Below are positions 9,840-21,164 of a stretch of 64,000 bases of DNA, piece after piece. How positions within the stretch are numbered: position 1 is the first letter of the stretch; every line of letters starts with the position of its first letter. Location of the stretch: the NCBI GenBank assembly GCA_029959085.1, contig JARWIR010000003.1:29651505-29715504 (forward strand). The letters run 5' to 3'. Under the pieces are notes generated by a model, which was not told the origin of the DNA, searched no databases, and saw only the letters and a list, made by a program, of their open reading frames with translations. The position numbers and the translations under genes were made by a program. This DNA is from Nemophila menziesii. Its lineage: Eukaryota > Streptophyta > Magnoliopsida > Boraginales > Hydrophyllaceae.

Positions 9840-11385
9840 TTTAATAAAACCGAACCTTCCTTCTTCTTCCTCCACTCTATACCTTCATCACCATTAAAAC
9901 CCACCCCGAAAATTCCGGCGATAACACATGCGATTCACGGCGAAGCTCCACCATCATCAACAACACCCTATAATCAACATCAAAGGTAAGAATTGCTATA
10001 TTTTATCAATTTTTTTTTCTTTAACCACGATTCTAACTTGACTTTTATGGTTTGTATATGCTTTGTGGTGATAATATATCAACTTTTAACAACCATTACT
10101 CGGAATTAAAGATATGTAATCCAACTTTTTTTTACTATTTTTAGAGAATTTAATTTTTGTCCTATAAATTAGTTTCCTTTTGAATTCTGACTTTATGTAG
10201 TTATTTAAGCTTATTATTTAGTTAATTAATTTGTAGAAAACAACAAGTATAGTTGTAAATTTATGATTTGATTTTTTGGGAATTTAGTTAGATTGTAGTT
10301 GGAATTTATTTGGAATTGTATAATTATAAATTTTATGGTTACAATTTAAATTTTAATAACATTTAGGTGCTTTAGAGTAAATTATAGAACTTTAAGGCTT
10401 AAATTGCAATTTTTAAAATAATTAGGGCCTTGGTGATTTTTTTAATAAAATTTAGGGCCTTAGTGTAATTTAAAGACCTTTAGGGGTTAAATTGTAATTT
10501 TTAAAATATTTAGGGACTTTGTGAATTATTAATATAATTTAGGTGCCTTAGTGTAATTTTAAGAACTTTAAGGGTTAAATTGTACTTTTTAAAATATTTA
10601 GGGCCTTAGTGAATTTTGCCTTAGTGTAATTTAAAGAACTTTAAGGGTTAAATTGTAATTTTTAAAGTATTTAGGGCCTTAGTGAATTTTAATAAAATTT
10701 AGGTTCTTTAGAGTAAATTATAGAACTTTAGGGGTCAAATTGCAATTTTTAAAATAATTAGGGCCATAGTGAATATTTAATAAAATTTAGGGCCTTAGTG
10801 AATTTTATAGAATTTAGGTGTCTTAGTGTAATTTAATGAACTTTAAGGATTAAATTGTAATTTTTAATATATGTAGGGCCTTGGTGAATTTTAGTAAAAC
10901 TTAGGTGCCTTAGTGTAATTTAAAGTACTTTAAGGGTTAAATTGTAATTTATAAAATATTTAGGGCTTTAGTGAATTTTTAATAAAATTTAGGTGCTTTA
11001 GAGTAAATTATAGAACTTTAGGGGTTAAATTGCAATTTTTAAAATAATTAGGGTCTTAGTGAATTTTTAATAAAATTTAGGGTCTTAGTGTAATTTAAAG
11101 ACCTTTAGGGGTTAAATTGTAATTTTTAAAATATTCAGGGCCTTAGTGAATTTTTAATAAAATTTAGGTGCCTTAGTGTAATTTAAAGAACTTTAGGGAT
11201 CATATTGTATTTTTTAAAAATATTTAGGGCCTTAGTGATTTTTTAAATTAAATTTAGGTGCCTTAGTGTAATTTAAAGAACTTTAAGGGTTACCTTGTAA
11301 TTTTTAAAATATTTAGGGCCTTAGTGAATTTATAAATAAATTTAGGTGCCTAAATGAATATTTAGAATTGTATTATTTTTATCAG
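9840..11385 (+). other. 5' leader and large first intron of the TnpA-like gene
   Basis: 9840-9985 is C-rich and pyrimidine-rich, like a plant 5' leader, and ends at a good donor (CAAAG|GTAAG). The acceptor TTTTTATCAG at 11385 precedes an ATG at 11386. The 1.4-kb intron is AT-rich and mostly filled by a tandem array (10362-11349). Promoter elements cannot be placed with confidence. Confidence 0.6.
10362..11349 (+). repeat. Tandem array in intron, about 11 copies of an 85-90 bp unit
   Basis: Each unit carries GGGTTAAATTGTAATTTTT, TTTAGGGCCTTAGTGAATTT and TTTAGGTGCCTTAGTGTAAT. The first motif recurs near 10400, 10485, 10573, 10647, 10731, 10847, 10934, 11018, 11106, 11194 and 11283. Spacing is mostly 84-89 bp, with one at 74 and one at 116. 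Units differ by point changes and small indels, so the array is not recent. No coding potential. Confidence 0.92.
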
Positions 11386-13129
11386 ATGGCAGATGTTATG
11401 CCTAGAGGACACGATCTCGGCGGGGATTGCCGTGATCCGACTCAGAATTTAAGCAATCCCATCGGGGGTAGCAAGTAGCAACACACTAGGTATTTTTTCT
11501 TTGTAAACATAATTTTGAATAAATTATTATTTTAATCGTAAAATTAAATAGGTAATAACCAGAGAAAACTTAGGGGCATGACGACTCTTGCTTCGGTAAC
11601 AGAGGCGAAACGTAATTACGGAGGGAGACTTCCGATGGATTTTTGCACGTACGACAACACTTGGAACCCGGTGGGCAAATACTCACATCACGTGACTTAA
11701 GTAATCAATCACATTATTGGGTAAAATGTTCCGCTACACTACAAGTTCTGGACAGATGTGCCCGTAGATGAGTAGAGAAATATTTTGACGATTAAGGGTA
11801 AGTCAACAATTTTTTTAATTTATTTGTCGTTAACTAAAAAATACATTTAATTTATTTATTTGTAAATAGGATTTTTTCTTGGTAGAGGAGTGGCCGGCCC
11901 GCCCGGATTGGAGCGATATACAGACAATGAATACCAATAAATGCGGTAAGGGCTACAACGACCACAAGAATAGAGTAAAGAGAAAGCATTATGAGCCCCG
12001 GGTGAAACTGGATGATCAGACACCCGAGAACTAAAAGCTCACTTTGAAAATGTGGGACTCGGAGCAAGCTCGGGTAATTGTACCATTTTAACTTGTATTA
12101 AATAAAATATTATCTTAATTGACTAACATTATTTTTTTCATTTCTTGTTTAAAAAATAGCACCAAGCTAAAGTAAATAATGAGAATAGGGAGCTGTTGCG
12201 GAACCTGAGCGGGGCGGGATATATGAGCCACACCCGGAGGAGGGATAGCTTAATGGAGGTAAGAAACCTATAACAATAATTATTTAAATATATTTATTTG
12301 ACTCTTTGACTTTTTAGAGGAAGAGGGGAGTAGTCAACCCCCTCGAGTGGCCGGGGGTGATAGGGAAGCGCTGCCTTAACCAAAATAAAAAGATTATTCT
12401 TTGAAATCGGGTGTAGCAGTAAGAAGAACGAGTGGAGAAGCCCCGAGTACGAGAGAGCAAACGTATGTTTAATATTTTAATATATCTTAGTATTTTAATA
12501 TATTTTAATAATTTAATAATTTAATATTTTTTTATTGTACATGACGTGTTGAGGGAGATTCGCGAAAATAGAGTTCGGGAATCACAAAGTCAAAGCGGCG
12601 ATTTATCGTGTTCACCCCCCTTCACGCAACAGGAGTAGGTTGACGCAGTGATGGAGGTGGCCGATTAGGGTTAGGAGACGGGACCCGTTACTGGATCCCA
12701 GGAGTTGGCCACCCGCTTCCGGAGAAGAGTAAGTCTGCTAATGCCTGGAATCTGCTCAGAAAGAGTATGCTTCGGGATTACGAGTGGCTGAGGAAATCCC
12801 TATACAAGTTCCTTGTATCCATAGGCAAGGACCCGATGCCAGAAGACATTTCACGATCCTCTGCTTCCACAGCTAGTATGCGACCAACGAAGGAGGCGAT
12901 GGACTCACGGATGAGTACAACCATCATATTGCTCAATAGGTTCCGAGAAGAACGTGGACACGAGGCAGCACTTGTCCCTCCATCTGGCAATCCATCTGCT
13001 GGTCCTGCTGGTTCCTTCCGATCTTGATCACGAGCCCGACCCCGATCCCGACCCACTACCTCTGCTCCGTCAAGCTCGCGCCTCCATCTTATGGACCAAG
13101 GTGAAGATGAAGATATATCTAATCCTTAG
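11386..13129 (+). pseudogene. TnpA-like second gene of the CACTA element
   Basis: Six apparent coding blocks separated by AT-rich introns: about 11386-11490, 11553-11800, 11868-12075, 12159-12262, 12318-12463 and 12540-13129. Recognisable pieces include VINHIIG...YKFWTDVPVDE, YNDHKNRVKRKHY, NRELLRNLSGAGYMSHTRRR and LRDYEWLRKSLYKFL. This is the pattern of the plant En/Spm-type Transposase_24 (Ptta) proteins, which bind subterminal repeats. In-frame stops occur in several blocks, for instance after IGGSK, in the VPVDE block and at 13025. A late frame ends with an acidic tail and TAG at 13127-13129. Exon limits are estimates. Confidence 0.72.
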
Positions 13130-13430
13130 TGTGTTATTCGGTTGACTATTTATTATGTTATGTTGACTTTTTATGACTTGACTATTTTTGAATTTTGGGT
13201 TGTAATTATCTATTTCGTATGACCTTGACTATTTATGACTTATTTTTTAATTTAGTTTTCGTATAATACGATTTTTCTCGTTTCATATATAGAAATAAAT
13301 ATATAAATAAAAGAACAATTAAATAAATAAATTAAATAAAAAATAATCAAAACAATTAAATAAATATAAGAAAAGCAAAAAAAATTAAATTACATAATTG
13401 AAATAAAAATACAATTAAAAAAAATTAAGG
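13130..13430. repeat. TnpA 3' flank, duplicate of 9237-9594
   Basis: AT-rich and non-coding. It matches the flank after TNP2 from CATATAGAAATAAATA to the start of the subterminal repeats. Confidence 0.75.
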
Positions 13431-13786
13431 TCTTTTGCGAGGACTTTGTCCTCGCAAGAAATAAAGTTAATGTTCCTCGCGAAAGAGTTGACAAGCAAAG
13501 GTGACGACTTAGTCCTCGCAGTTGACTAGGTCTTTAGAGAGGACCCTGTCGTCGCAAAAGACCATATCTTTAGCGAGGACTTGGTGTTTTCACTAAATAT
13601 AGGGTCTTACGCGATGACACGAGAAGTCGTCGCGAGTGACTGTCTCTCGCGACGAAGCTTTAGCGAGGAGTCTTTAGCGATGACCAGTCCTCGCAAAAGA
13701 CCAAAAAAGTCTTTTGCGAGGACTTTCCCTGTCTTTAGCGAGGGAGACAGTCCTCGCTAAAGACCATATCAGTAGTAGTATTCATA
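13431..13786. repeat. CACTA right-end subterminal repeats and terminus
   Basis: Many copies of GTCTTTTGCGAGGAC, GTCTTTAGCGAGG and their inverses, some facing each other. The last copy is followed by CAGTAGTAG, resembling the reversed CACTACTAG terminus of plant CACTA elements. The exact last base cannot be set because the left end is not in the window. Confidence 0.8.
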
Positions 13787-13851
13787 GAGACTTCCCTTGT
13801 TTAGTTTTTATTTCTTATTTTGTTGGAACGAATTAGTTTGAGTTAGGGGTC

Positions 13852-14500
13852 TTAATGTCTCCATTTATGTGTTAGATTAACCTAGTCACTAGACATCATT
13901 TTAGGGTTATATTGCGCTTATGTGAGGGATTATTCCGTATATTTTAATTGTTTCTCATTTCTTGTCTAGTTTTTTAGAATTGTTACTTTTAAAACTATTT
14001 GTGTGTTAACTGTGAAACTCTTGGGTACTTGGATAGTATTCATGGAAAACGTTTTTAGGTTGGATTTGGTTATTTAAAAGAGGTCCAAAACCCATAAAAC
14101 ATTTTTAACCATTTAAATGTCGAAAATCAAGTTTAGAAAAGGGTTACCAATAATTATTTTCAAAATAAAGAGAAGAAAAGAGAGAGAAACACTTGGGAGA
14201 AGAAGAAAAACCCTACTACACCATTCCACATCTAGGGTAATTATCATTAGTTTCTTGTCTTAAAAAAAGGTTATAATCCTTATACTATTTAGTTTTATAT
14301 TTTTAGTTATGCACTAAATTCTTTTAGATTGAATTTGAAATTATGTATGAATCTTGAATAATCTAGTGATGTTTTTTGTGTTATTTAAGAATTAATTTTA
14401 ATTGAATGAGAAAATTGTTTATCACTTCCCGTGGATTGGCTGAATTAAGCTTTCTATAAATTTATCAATTGTAGATTGACCTAAATATCTAAACGGTCCT
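13852..14500 (+). repeat. Truncated gypsy-family LTR
   Basis: It begins like the family start (ATGTCTCCATTTATGTG, then AGACATCATTTTAGGG). It follows the LTR at 30600-32092 through CATTTCTTGTCTAG and ACTATTTGTGTGT, then skips to the CATGGAAAACG part and runs to CTAAATATCTAAACGGT. The 3' half is missing. It lies immediately upstream of the RING pseudogene, as does the similar fragment at 32395-32985 for copy B. Confidence 0.75.
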
Positions 14501-14993
14501 GGGATTTAAGAACAAAATTGACTTATATACGACAATTGTTTGTTTTTTTTGTTGTAATTGAAACGTTGTCGGGCAATCTATTCTTTTTGAATAATTAAGC
14601 GGTTAGGTTATAAAATTTGAATTCAAATCCCAAATTTGTTACTTTTTTTTAAAGTTTCAATTTTTTTAATTATTTTGCATTTGGAAAACTTAATTTTTTT
14701 GGTTTTAACCTATAATCTTACTATCATTTCCGATTATAAATATATATTGAATTTTCTATTTGATTTTTTTAGATCGAACTTAAATTGTTAGTATGAATAT
14801 GGTTACTTAACTGTATACTCAGTTTCAATTGCACCACAGGTTACACCCATTTTTTGATAATTAGAATTTATTTAGTCTCATTATTGTTGCTCTTTGGGCT
14901 AAGGATCATGTAAGTATATGAGTCTGATTGGGATTTGTGTTTAGTATTATAGGTGTGAATTAGTTGAAGAGGGGAGGGTTTTGTGCTTCCAAT
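14501..14993 (+). other. Upstream region and leader of RING copy A
   Basis: Non-coding, homologous to 32990-33463. It contains T-rich blocks and ends with a probable leader intron acceptor (TTAGTATTATAG|GTGTG) about 40 bp before the ATG. The matching site in copy B is TTTCTAG|GTGTG. Confidence 0.5.
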
Positions 14994-15565
14994 ATGAGAA
15001 CCCAGGAGACTAGAGCTAGTCCTTTGAGATATGCAAGAGGTCATAAGAGTCTGCCAGCTTCTATAAGTATTTATCTCAATCTCAATCTGGGCCCACCATC
15101 TATCGGAAATCAGGAACCTGAGTATAGCACAAGATTATTCCATTGTCCAGATCATCTACCTTTACCCATTGTTCAAGGAAATCAAGAACGTGAGTGTAAT
15201 TCAAGCTTATCTGATTGTCCATTTCAGCAACTTTTATCCATTGTTCAAGGAAGTACTAGTAATAGTATACAACCACCTACCCCTATTGACGTTCAAGCGT
15301 TTGATGATGCAGTACTCCTCTTTTCTTCAAGGGCATTTGAAGAAGTATTATTTTCTTTCCTTGTGTTTTTACGTGTCTTGTATACTTTGATTGAAACTAA
15401 TAATAGCGTATATTTTCATTTTGTTACAGGTAAGAACCAGAAGGAACAATGAAAGAGCTATTGTGGTTGATGATGATGCTGGTAAGTTATTATTTTACCT
15501 TTATTTGTATTTTGAGGGTACTTTTCAAATATGTACGCTTATTTTATTATTACAGAACATCCTTC

Positions 15566-15928
15566 CACTAAAACATTCTGCATGTTTAGCGACGACGCGT
15601 GTCGTCGGTAAATCCCGCGTTTTCGTCGATATCCGGGTTTACCGACGACATTTCATCGATAATTGTTCGTCGCTAGAAATCTGTCGGTAAATTGTTCCTT
15701 ACGGACGAAAAGTGATGATTTCGTCCCTAATTGCTCAGGCGTTTAATGACAACGTGCGATATCGCAAAATTTATAAATTAGCGACAACGTTTGTCGTCGG
15801 TAATAATTTAATTATTCTTTTTTTTTTTAATTCGGGGATTATTGATTTTCTTTTTTTTTCTTTTTTGTCTTAGCGTTGAAACTTAGCAAGCAAACTGTCG
15901 TCGCTAAGTATATTATATTTTTTTAATT
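15566..15928. repeat. CACTA-2 left subterminal repeats
   Basis: Repeated GTCGTCGGTAA-like and GTCGTCGCTAAG-like motifs in both orientations, starting straight after the CACTA terminus. Confidence 0.8.
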
Positions 15929-16800
15929 TTATCCAGCATTAATAATTAACACATCTGGATCGGTACTCTTTCCGGTATGGTGCCATATCATGTCTTCAGC
16001 GGTGTGCTTCGAAGCGTATAGTCGTTGCAATCTCGGGGCAATCGGAAAGTAACAGATCTTCTTATGCGGTACTTTCTGACCCTTCTTTGGGTCCCATCTC
16101 GATTCAATGCAAACTGGACACTTGTCGAGGTCTTCATTCTCTTTGTAAAAAATGGCACAATCGTTCCAACATACATTGATAGTAATATACCCCATACACA
16201 AACTTTTCAACTTTTTGTTGCATGCTTCATAAGAATCGGGCAAATTGTGAGGTTTGGGTAAATACGACCAACCAAGTCCAATAGCTCGGTGAATGATGTG
16301 TTAGTCCACTTGTTCTTTACTTTTACGTGCATAAGCTTGGCAATGAAATTCAAGGAACTCATCGCTGTACAACCATGATATAATTATGTCTCCAATTCGT
16401 CGAACAATGTTTCGAAACTGCTCCGACTTGGAAGATATTCGTCTCTCATCTCGGTATCACCCAGATGTCCACCAACATCGTAAATGTGTCTCACATCGTC
16501 ATAAACATCATGTATTTTATTTTCTATATTTGGCACTTGAATTGCTTCGGGAATTACCAACTGCTCACCGTGTTTTGTCCAAACCTGATCCTATGCATAA
16601 ACCAATTTTTTAGAAGGTGGCCCCTGACCGTCTGGGTGGATAATTGACAGTATCTATTACAATTAGTACACAGGCAGGACATGTAACCATTATAACCATC
16701 TTTTTCTTAGCATATTCGATAAAAGCCAAAACCCCAAAATATATTTCTCCAGAAAATAATCCTTCGTAATGATCCAACTCTTATCCGTAGCCGAAGCCAT
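15929..16800 (-). pseudogene. N-terminal TNP2 transposase fragment in CACTA-2
   Basis: An ATG at 16798-16800 opens MASATDKSWI, typical of the transposase-associated domain. A frameshift a few codons on leads to GVLAFIEYAKKKM and a CPAC zinc-like pair. Downstream, 15929-16243 gives a clean 104-residue stretch with PDSYEACNKKLKSL, CPVCIESRWDPKKGQKVPHKK and APRLQRLYASKHTAEDM. This is the conserved start of Transposase_21. Everything beyond HHTGKSTDPD, including the catalytic part, is missing, and the frame runs directly into subterminal repeats. It is a deletion derivative. Confidence 0.85.
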
Positions 16801-17561
16801 TTTTTAGCAACAATACGATACAACTAAGCAACTACATTCATATGAAAATAAAATAAATAATTATTACAACCCAAATAATAAAATAAATAAAAATTACAAC
16901 CAATGAATAAAATACTAAAAATTACAAACCGAATGAATGACAAAAAATTACAAACCCTTTGAATTAATAAATATTATAAACCATTGAATGAATAAAGTTA
17001 CAACACAATAAATAGATAAACAATGTTATATAATTAATTAAACAAATAAAAATATATGAGCAAAAAATATAAATAAAACAACACATGCCTAATTTACAAC
17101 ATAATAATAAACAAGTCAATCAAAAAATAAGTTATTTATGAACCTAATCATATCTTATAACAACTAGTATAATCCAATAAATAAAAAATTTAAAAAGTAT
17201 GAAATTTATTGAAAATACCTTGAATTGGTTTGAGAAATTGAAGATTGATGATCATGCCACACCTTCAAATATGTATTACTTCACCTATTCAAATCATATA
17301 ACAAGAACAAAACACAATTCGAAACAAAAAAAAAGAATTTTCATGAAATTACCTTCAATTGTGTGATGAAATTGGATATTGATAATGCCCACCTTGATTA
17401 TGAACCCGGGAACGGTGCAAGATGAATTGGAGAATCAATTGGAAATAAAAAAAAATATTTGAGTTGTGTTTTTTAGAGAATATCGAAGAAATTTTTTGGG
17501 GTTTTTGGGTGTTTTGGAAGTTGAAAAACCTACTGTCTTCATTAAATATGTTTTTTAGTTA
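16801..17561. other. CACTA-2 leader region, no gene seen
   Basis: Very AT-rich (AATAAATAA runs), upstream of the transposase start on the minus strand. I see no conserved motif beyond possible 5' leader exons of the transposase. Confidence 0.5.
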
Positions 17562-17855
17562 CCGACGACCCGCGTTTCGTCGGTATATTAACACGAGTCG
17601 TCGGTAATATACTTTAAATAACGACGAGTAACATCGTCGCAAATATAGTGACGCCACTTTGAACGCCAAAATAAAATAAAATAAAAAAGTTACCGACAAC
17701 GTTTTAGATCATTAGGGGAGAATTTGTGCCGTCTCTTTTTTCTGACAACGTTTTTGTCGTCCGTAAACAAAACGCGTCCGTAAATCTTTAGACTTACCGA
17801 CGAAACGCGGGTCGCCGGTAAAATTTTGTCCCTAAAGACACTGTTTCTAGTAGTA
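17562..17855. repeat. CACTA-2 right subterminal repeats and terminus
   Basis: ACCGACGAC, GTCGTCGGTAA and related motifs recur up to TTTCTAGTAGTA. The final G of the canonical end is replaced by A. Confidence 0.8.
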
Positions 17856-18311
17856 TTCTTCTTGTGTTATTGCTAATGCTCGTTCTAAGTGTAGAATAGC
17901 TTCTCCGAATCAAACAATTTTCAAAAGTGAATTAGTGATCTCTACATTAACCTGGAGGTAGTGGAAGTAGTAGCTCCGTGTTAATTAATTAATATGCTCC
18001 ATGTTAATTAATTAATCTGTTATATTTCATGATTCACATCTTCTCTATTTATTTATTCCAATCGGGTTGTTATATTTAATGACAGAGAGAGAGAGAATGT
18101 TGTTCAGAGTCACCTCCAGTGCAGGAGCCTACTTTTAACTGTCCAGTTTGCATGGGCCCATTTGTTGAGATGTTTTGACCAAATGTGGTAACATTTTCTG
18201 TAAGGATTGTATCAAAGCTTCTATATCTGTTCAAAACAAATGTCCTACTTGTAGGAAAAGGATTACTACGAGGGGGAGTTATTAGGGTTTACCTTCCTAC
18301 TGCTATATAAT

Positions 18312-19876
18312 TTACGGTATGTCTCACTTTCGCATATACCTTATTGTCTTACTATTTTTTACTAAATGAGTTGTTTTTGTGTGTAATAGGATTGGTCAGT
18401 TTGTAATGGGCCAGAATTCTTCTATACAAGAAGAGAGAAGGGAAAGCTAAAATGATACTATTGGAAAGTAGAGGAGGTTTTTTTGGGAAATTTAAAATAG
18501 GTGTTATGAGAAATATTATCTTTATGTAGGATATATTATATTATATATACCTGTGCTACTTTTTTGGGTTAACTAACAAGAGGTATGGCATATATATGCT
18601 AAGAGTTCTTCTTAATGTTCGTTGTTCATTGTTATGAAACATGTAATATGGTGGATGAAATATACTTGGGCTATGGTAATTAGCACAACAATAGTGTATG
18701 TGAATGTAATAAAATTATTACTTTCTATCTGGTTGTTACCGATAAGATATGCTATTAAACTTAGCACAATGATTGGATTTATTTTCACTTGTTGTGTCAT
18801 TGTGTATAAATGTCAATTTTACCTGTCTGAGCCGTAATTTGACGTCCATCCCGCCCATTCTCCTAGGGATAGAAGTTCTCGCTTCCTTTGCATGACCATG
18901 TTCTTAGGTTTAATAATATCTTTAGCCATTTTCATTTTTAGTATTTTTATCTCGAGAAAGATTTTTTGGAGGATTTTTTGTCCTTTTGCTATCTTTAGCC
19001 ATTTTTATTACTAGTAACTTTTATCTTGAGGAGGCTTTTTCTAAGAAAATTTGTCCTTTGTGTTGGTATTAGTGGTTGATTCTTGAATTGAATATCCATC
19101 ATTTTTTCATCCACATGGAGAAAACTGTCACAAAATCATGTTGAGTGAATTCTATCATTAAGGGTGAAGCCATGGCGGTCTTTGAAGCAGTGAAAACATG
19201 TCCGGACCCTTAAGGACGGAAAACTAGTATTGCTGGATAAACTTGGAATCATCCAAGGTATCTGGTCACTGTAGACATAAAGTCGTTCATGGTGCGTATT
19301 GGATAGATTATTAACGAGTATGGAAAAATGAGTTTCAAACATCTACCCAAAAGGTACAACAGTTTACATGGGGCTACTTCGTGTCTAACTTAGAACCTAA
19401 TTTACGAAACTTGGCATCGATTGACAGTCGGATTCTTTTGATTAAAAAAATTATTGTAACAAAAGATAATATTTACATTTCAAAATAGCTGAGGTGATTT
19501 TAATATAACAATAAAAATATAAAAAAACTATTCTAATCCAGTTTACATGAGAAATAATGATATACAATATGTAAACTTAATGTAATTTGTGATAAAATTT
19601 TACTTAGTTTTTAGATTGAAACAATCAATCTTTTAATATTCTGAAACTTGTCCTATTATTTTTCCATCACACCTCGATTTAGGACATCATCTATGCTATT
19701 ATTATATGTATTATTGTATGTGGATCGATATATTTATTAAGTCTTAAAAATATAAAACAATAATTTAAAAGGGATAACTAGATTTTTGCAGATATTTGCT
19801 TTCTTAAAATTCTATTACCTGAACGAATGCTTAGTATCATAATTTATTATATATATACAGTTGATTGAGAATATAC
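18312..19876. other. RING copy A downstream region, shared with block B
   Basis: Non-coding. 18312-19060 matches 33852-34494. 19030-19115 and 19470-19660 match 40510-40600 and 40720-40930 on the far side of the LINE, so this is the empty site for the LINE. About 19115-19440 has no counterpart in B. The plus strand there shows protein-like patches (KSFMVRIG, KMSFKHLPKRYNSL) interrupted by stops; I do not recognise the family. Confidence 0.6.
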
Positions 19877-20511
19877 TGTTGTAAATCCTTTAAGCTTTAA
19901 ATAAAAAATAAGGTTTAAATCGAGTAGGTTTGTAGAAAACGTTTAAGTACAAAAATTAAAGAACATCCGAAATTATTGTGGTACAGTAAAAAATAGACCT
20001 ATAATTACGTTGGGCCCAGATGAGAGTAGCTCAGATTCACTCTATGCCTCGCTTTACAAGTTTGCAAACCTCACAAAAATATCTCGAGTTTATCAGATAT
20101 TACAAGTTAAACCACAAATTTTTCTAGTACATGAACTACGCTGAAATACACTTAATGATTGAACCAGAAGATTCAATCTTACAGATTTGCTAAACTATTA
20201 TCTAATCTAAAACACTCAACAAGTATCGCTGAAAGAAACCAAAGGTTTTACTATTCTAGGGTTAGGTTTTGAGAGAGAGAGAGAGAGAGGAAAAGTAATC
20301 GGAATAAGTAGAGAAAGAGAAAAGGCGGATAATGGCCTTTTATATGAGACAAACTCCACTTCCAATCTCAGCCTTCCATCTCCATACCAAATCAAGCGCT
20401 AAGATAAGACCACGTAGCCGTTAAGTAGCTAACCACAAAATGCCAACATGGCCGTGGGGAGTCAAACCTTACTAGACCAACATTATGCAAAATATAATAC
20501 TTCACATATCA
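19877..20511 (-). repeat. Copia-1 3' LTR
   Basis: 635 bp, TG...CA on the plus strand. It matches 24867-25594 throughout; the largest length difference comes from a short GA run here (about 18 bp at 20273-20290). It is bordered on the inner side by a polypurine tract. Confidence 0.88.
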
Positions 20512-20526
20512 AGAATCTCCACCTTG
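20512..20526 (-). promoter_or_regulatory. Copia-1 polypurine tract
   Basis: The minus strand reads CAAGGTGGAGATTCT directly before the 3' LTR, the usual place and composition for plus-strand priming. Confidence 0.75.
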
Positions 20527-20699
20527 AAGTATTATAGCTTTGTCAACCCTCATAGCTGAATACACCCCCACTTGCACCTTCATAGGCAGTGAAAATAACA
20601 CTCTCATCATCTGGACACCTGCACAACACTTAACCGAGAAATAACAAGTCTAAACAACGTTTTAACTTGAAATTAGTAACAATTTTAGTTCCAAAATCT

Positions 20700-20865
20700 G
20701 CACAATGATGTTAAATTTCACTATATAAGAGATGTGCTTGACAGTGGTCAATTGAAGTTGTTGAAAATTGCAACTGCAGAATTTTCATCAGTTGCAATTT
20801 TCAACAACTTTAACTGACCAATGTCAAGCACATCTCTTATATAGTGAAATGTAACATAATTGTGC
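20700..20865. repeat. Long hairpin: fold-back copy of RNase H coding sequence
   Basis: Arms of 77 bp (20700-20776 and 20789-20865) with a 12-bp loop; I count five mismatches. Read on the minus strand, the right-hand arm encodes the conserved end of copia RNase H (HYIRDVLDIGQLKLLKIAT). The left-hand arm is the same segment inverted. It replaces the expected last codons of pol. Confidence 0.93.
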
Positions 20866-21160
20866 TTGATTCTTTCATGGTATACTTGATTTTACTTAAC
20901 TAATTTACACTTTGGCTATCAGAATACAAAGTAACTTTACCCTTTAGCAATTTAAGCTCATTCAATAAGTTTTGAATCCATTTACCTTCTTTAGCTACAT
21001 TTGTAATAGCTACAGACTCAGGTTCTGTAGTAGATAATGTTATAAGTGGTTTCAATTTAGATTTTCATGAATTGCAATTGCCTCCCAAAGTGTAGCAATA
21101 AGTAGTTGTGTATTTTCTAGAATCTTTATCACCAGTAAAGTCAGAGTCCACATACCCTGT
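20789..21160 (-). pseudogene. Copia-1 RNase H remnant
   Basis: Minus-strand pieces GYVDSDFTGDKDSRKYT, LSTTEPESVAITNVAKEGKW, VTLYSDSQS and HYIRDVLDIGQLKLL are the landmarks of copia RNase H in order. The D-D-E residues are partly recognisable (TDAD-like VDSDF, TTEPE, SDSQS). A stop and a frame change interrupt it, and its end is lost in the fold-back. Confidence 0.8.
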
Positions 21161-21164
21161 TAAA

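Larger units (their letters stand above)
5058..13786 (+). mobile_element. CACTA (En/Spm) transposon, right-hand portion
   Basis: It contains a TNP2-type transposase gene (5058-9236, split by a solo LTR) followed by a TnpA-like gene (11386-13129). It ends in subterminal repeats of the motif CCTCGCTAAAGAC in both orientations, then CAGTAGTAG near 13780-13788, close to the usual CACTA end. The left terminus lies beyond the nested gypsy element and off the window. Both genes carry stops and frameshifts, so the element is no longer autonomous. Confidence 0.85.
15566..17855 (-). mobile_element. Small CACTA element inside the RING gene, TSD TTC
   Basis: 2290 bp. The left end begins CACTA and the right end is CTAGTAGTA, where CTAGTAGTG is expected. 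The 3-bp duplication TTC flanks it at 15563-15565 and 17856-17858. Subterminal repeats of the ACCGACGAC / GTCGTCGGTAA type fill both ends. Inside, on the minus strand, only the N-terminal part of a TNP2 transposase is left, so the element is an internally deleted, non-autonomous derivative. Its subterminal motif differs from that of the element at 5058-13786, so it belongs to another subfamily. Confidence 0.93.
14994..18311 (+). pseudogene. RING-finger protein gene, copy A (broken)
   Basis: Exon 1 (14994-15344) begins MRTQETRASPLRYARG and contains PPTPIDVQAFDDAVLLFSS. Exon 2 (15430-15481) continues in frame with VRTRRNNERAIVVDDDA. Exon 3 starts at 15556 after TTATTACAG; ten bases in it is split by a CACTA element, and it resumes at 17859. 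The RING exon (about 18085-18310) has FNCPVCMGPFVE, then a one-base deletion and a second indel near its end. The zinc-ligand histidine is lost (KCGN instead of KCGH). Small RING proteins of this layout in plants resemble RNF4-type ubiquitin ligases (family knowledge; some are SUMO-targeted). This copy should make no working ligase. Confidence 0.85.

Noticed and set aside
19136..19342. 68-codon minus-strand ORF and a protein-like plus-strand stretch
   Set aside because: The minus frame shows no domain. The plus strand has protein-like patches, but stops break it and I cannot name a family, so I noted it only as part of a non-coding region.
20700..20865. Possible microRNA precursor or foldback transposon
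   Set aside because: The arms are RNase H coding sequence and its inverted copy. There are no target duplications, so a template-switch origin is simpler.
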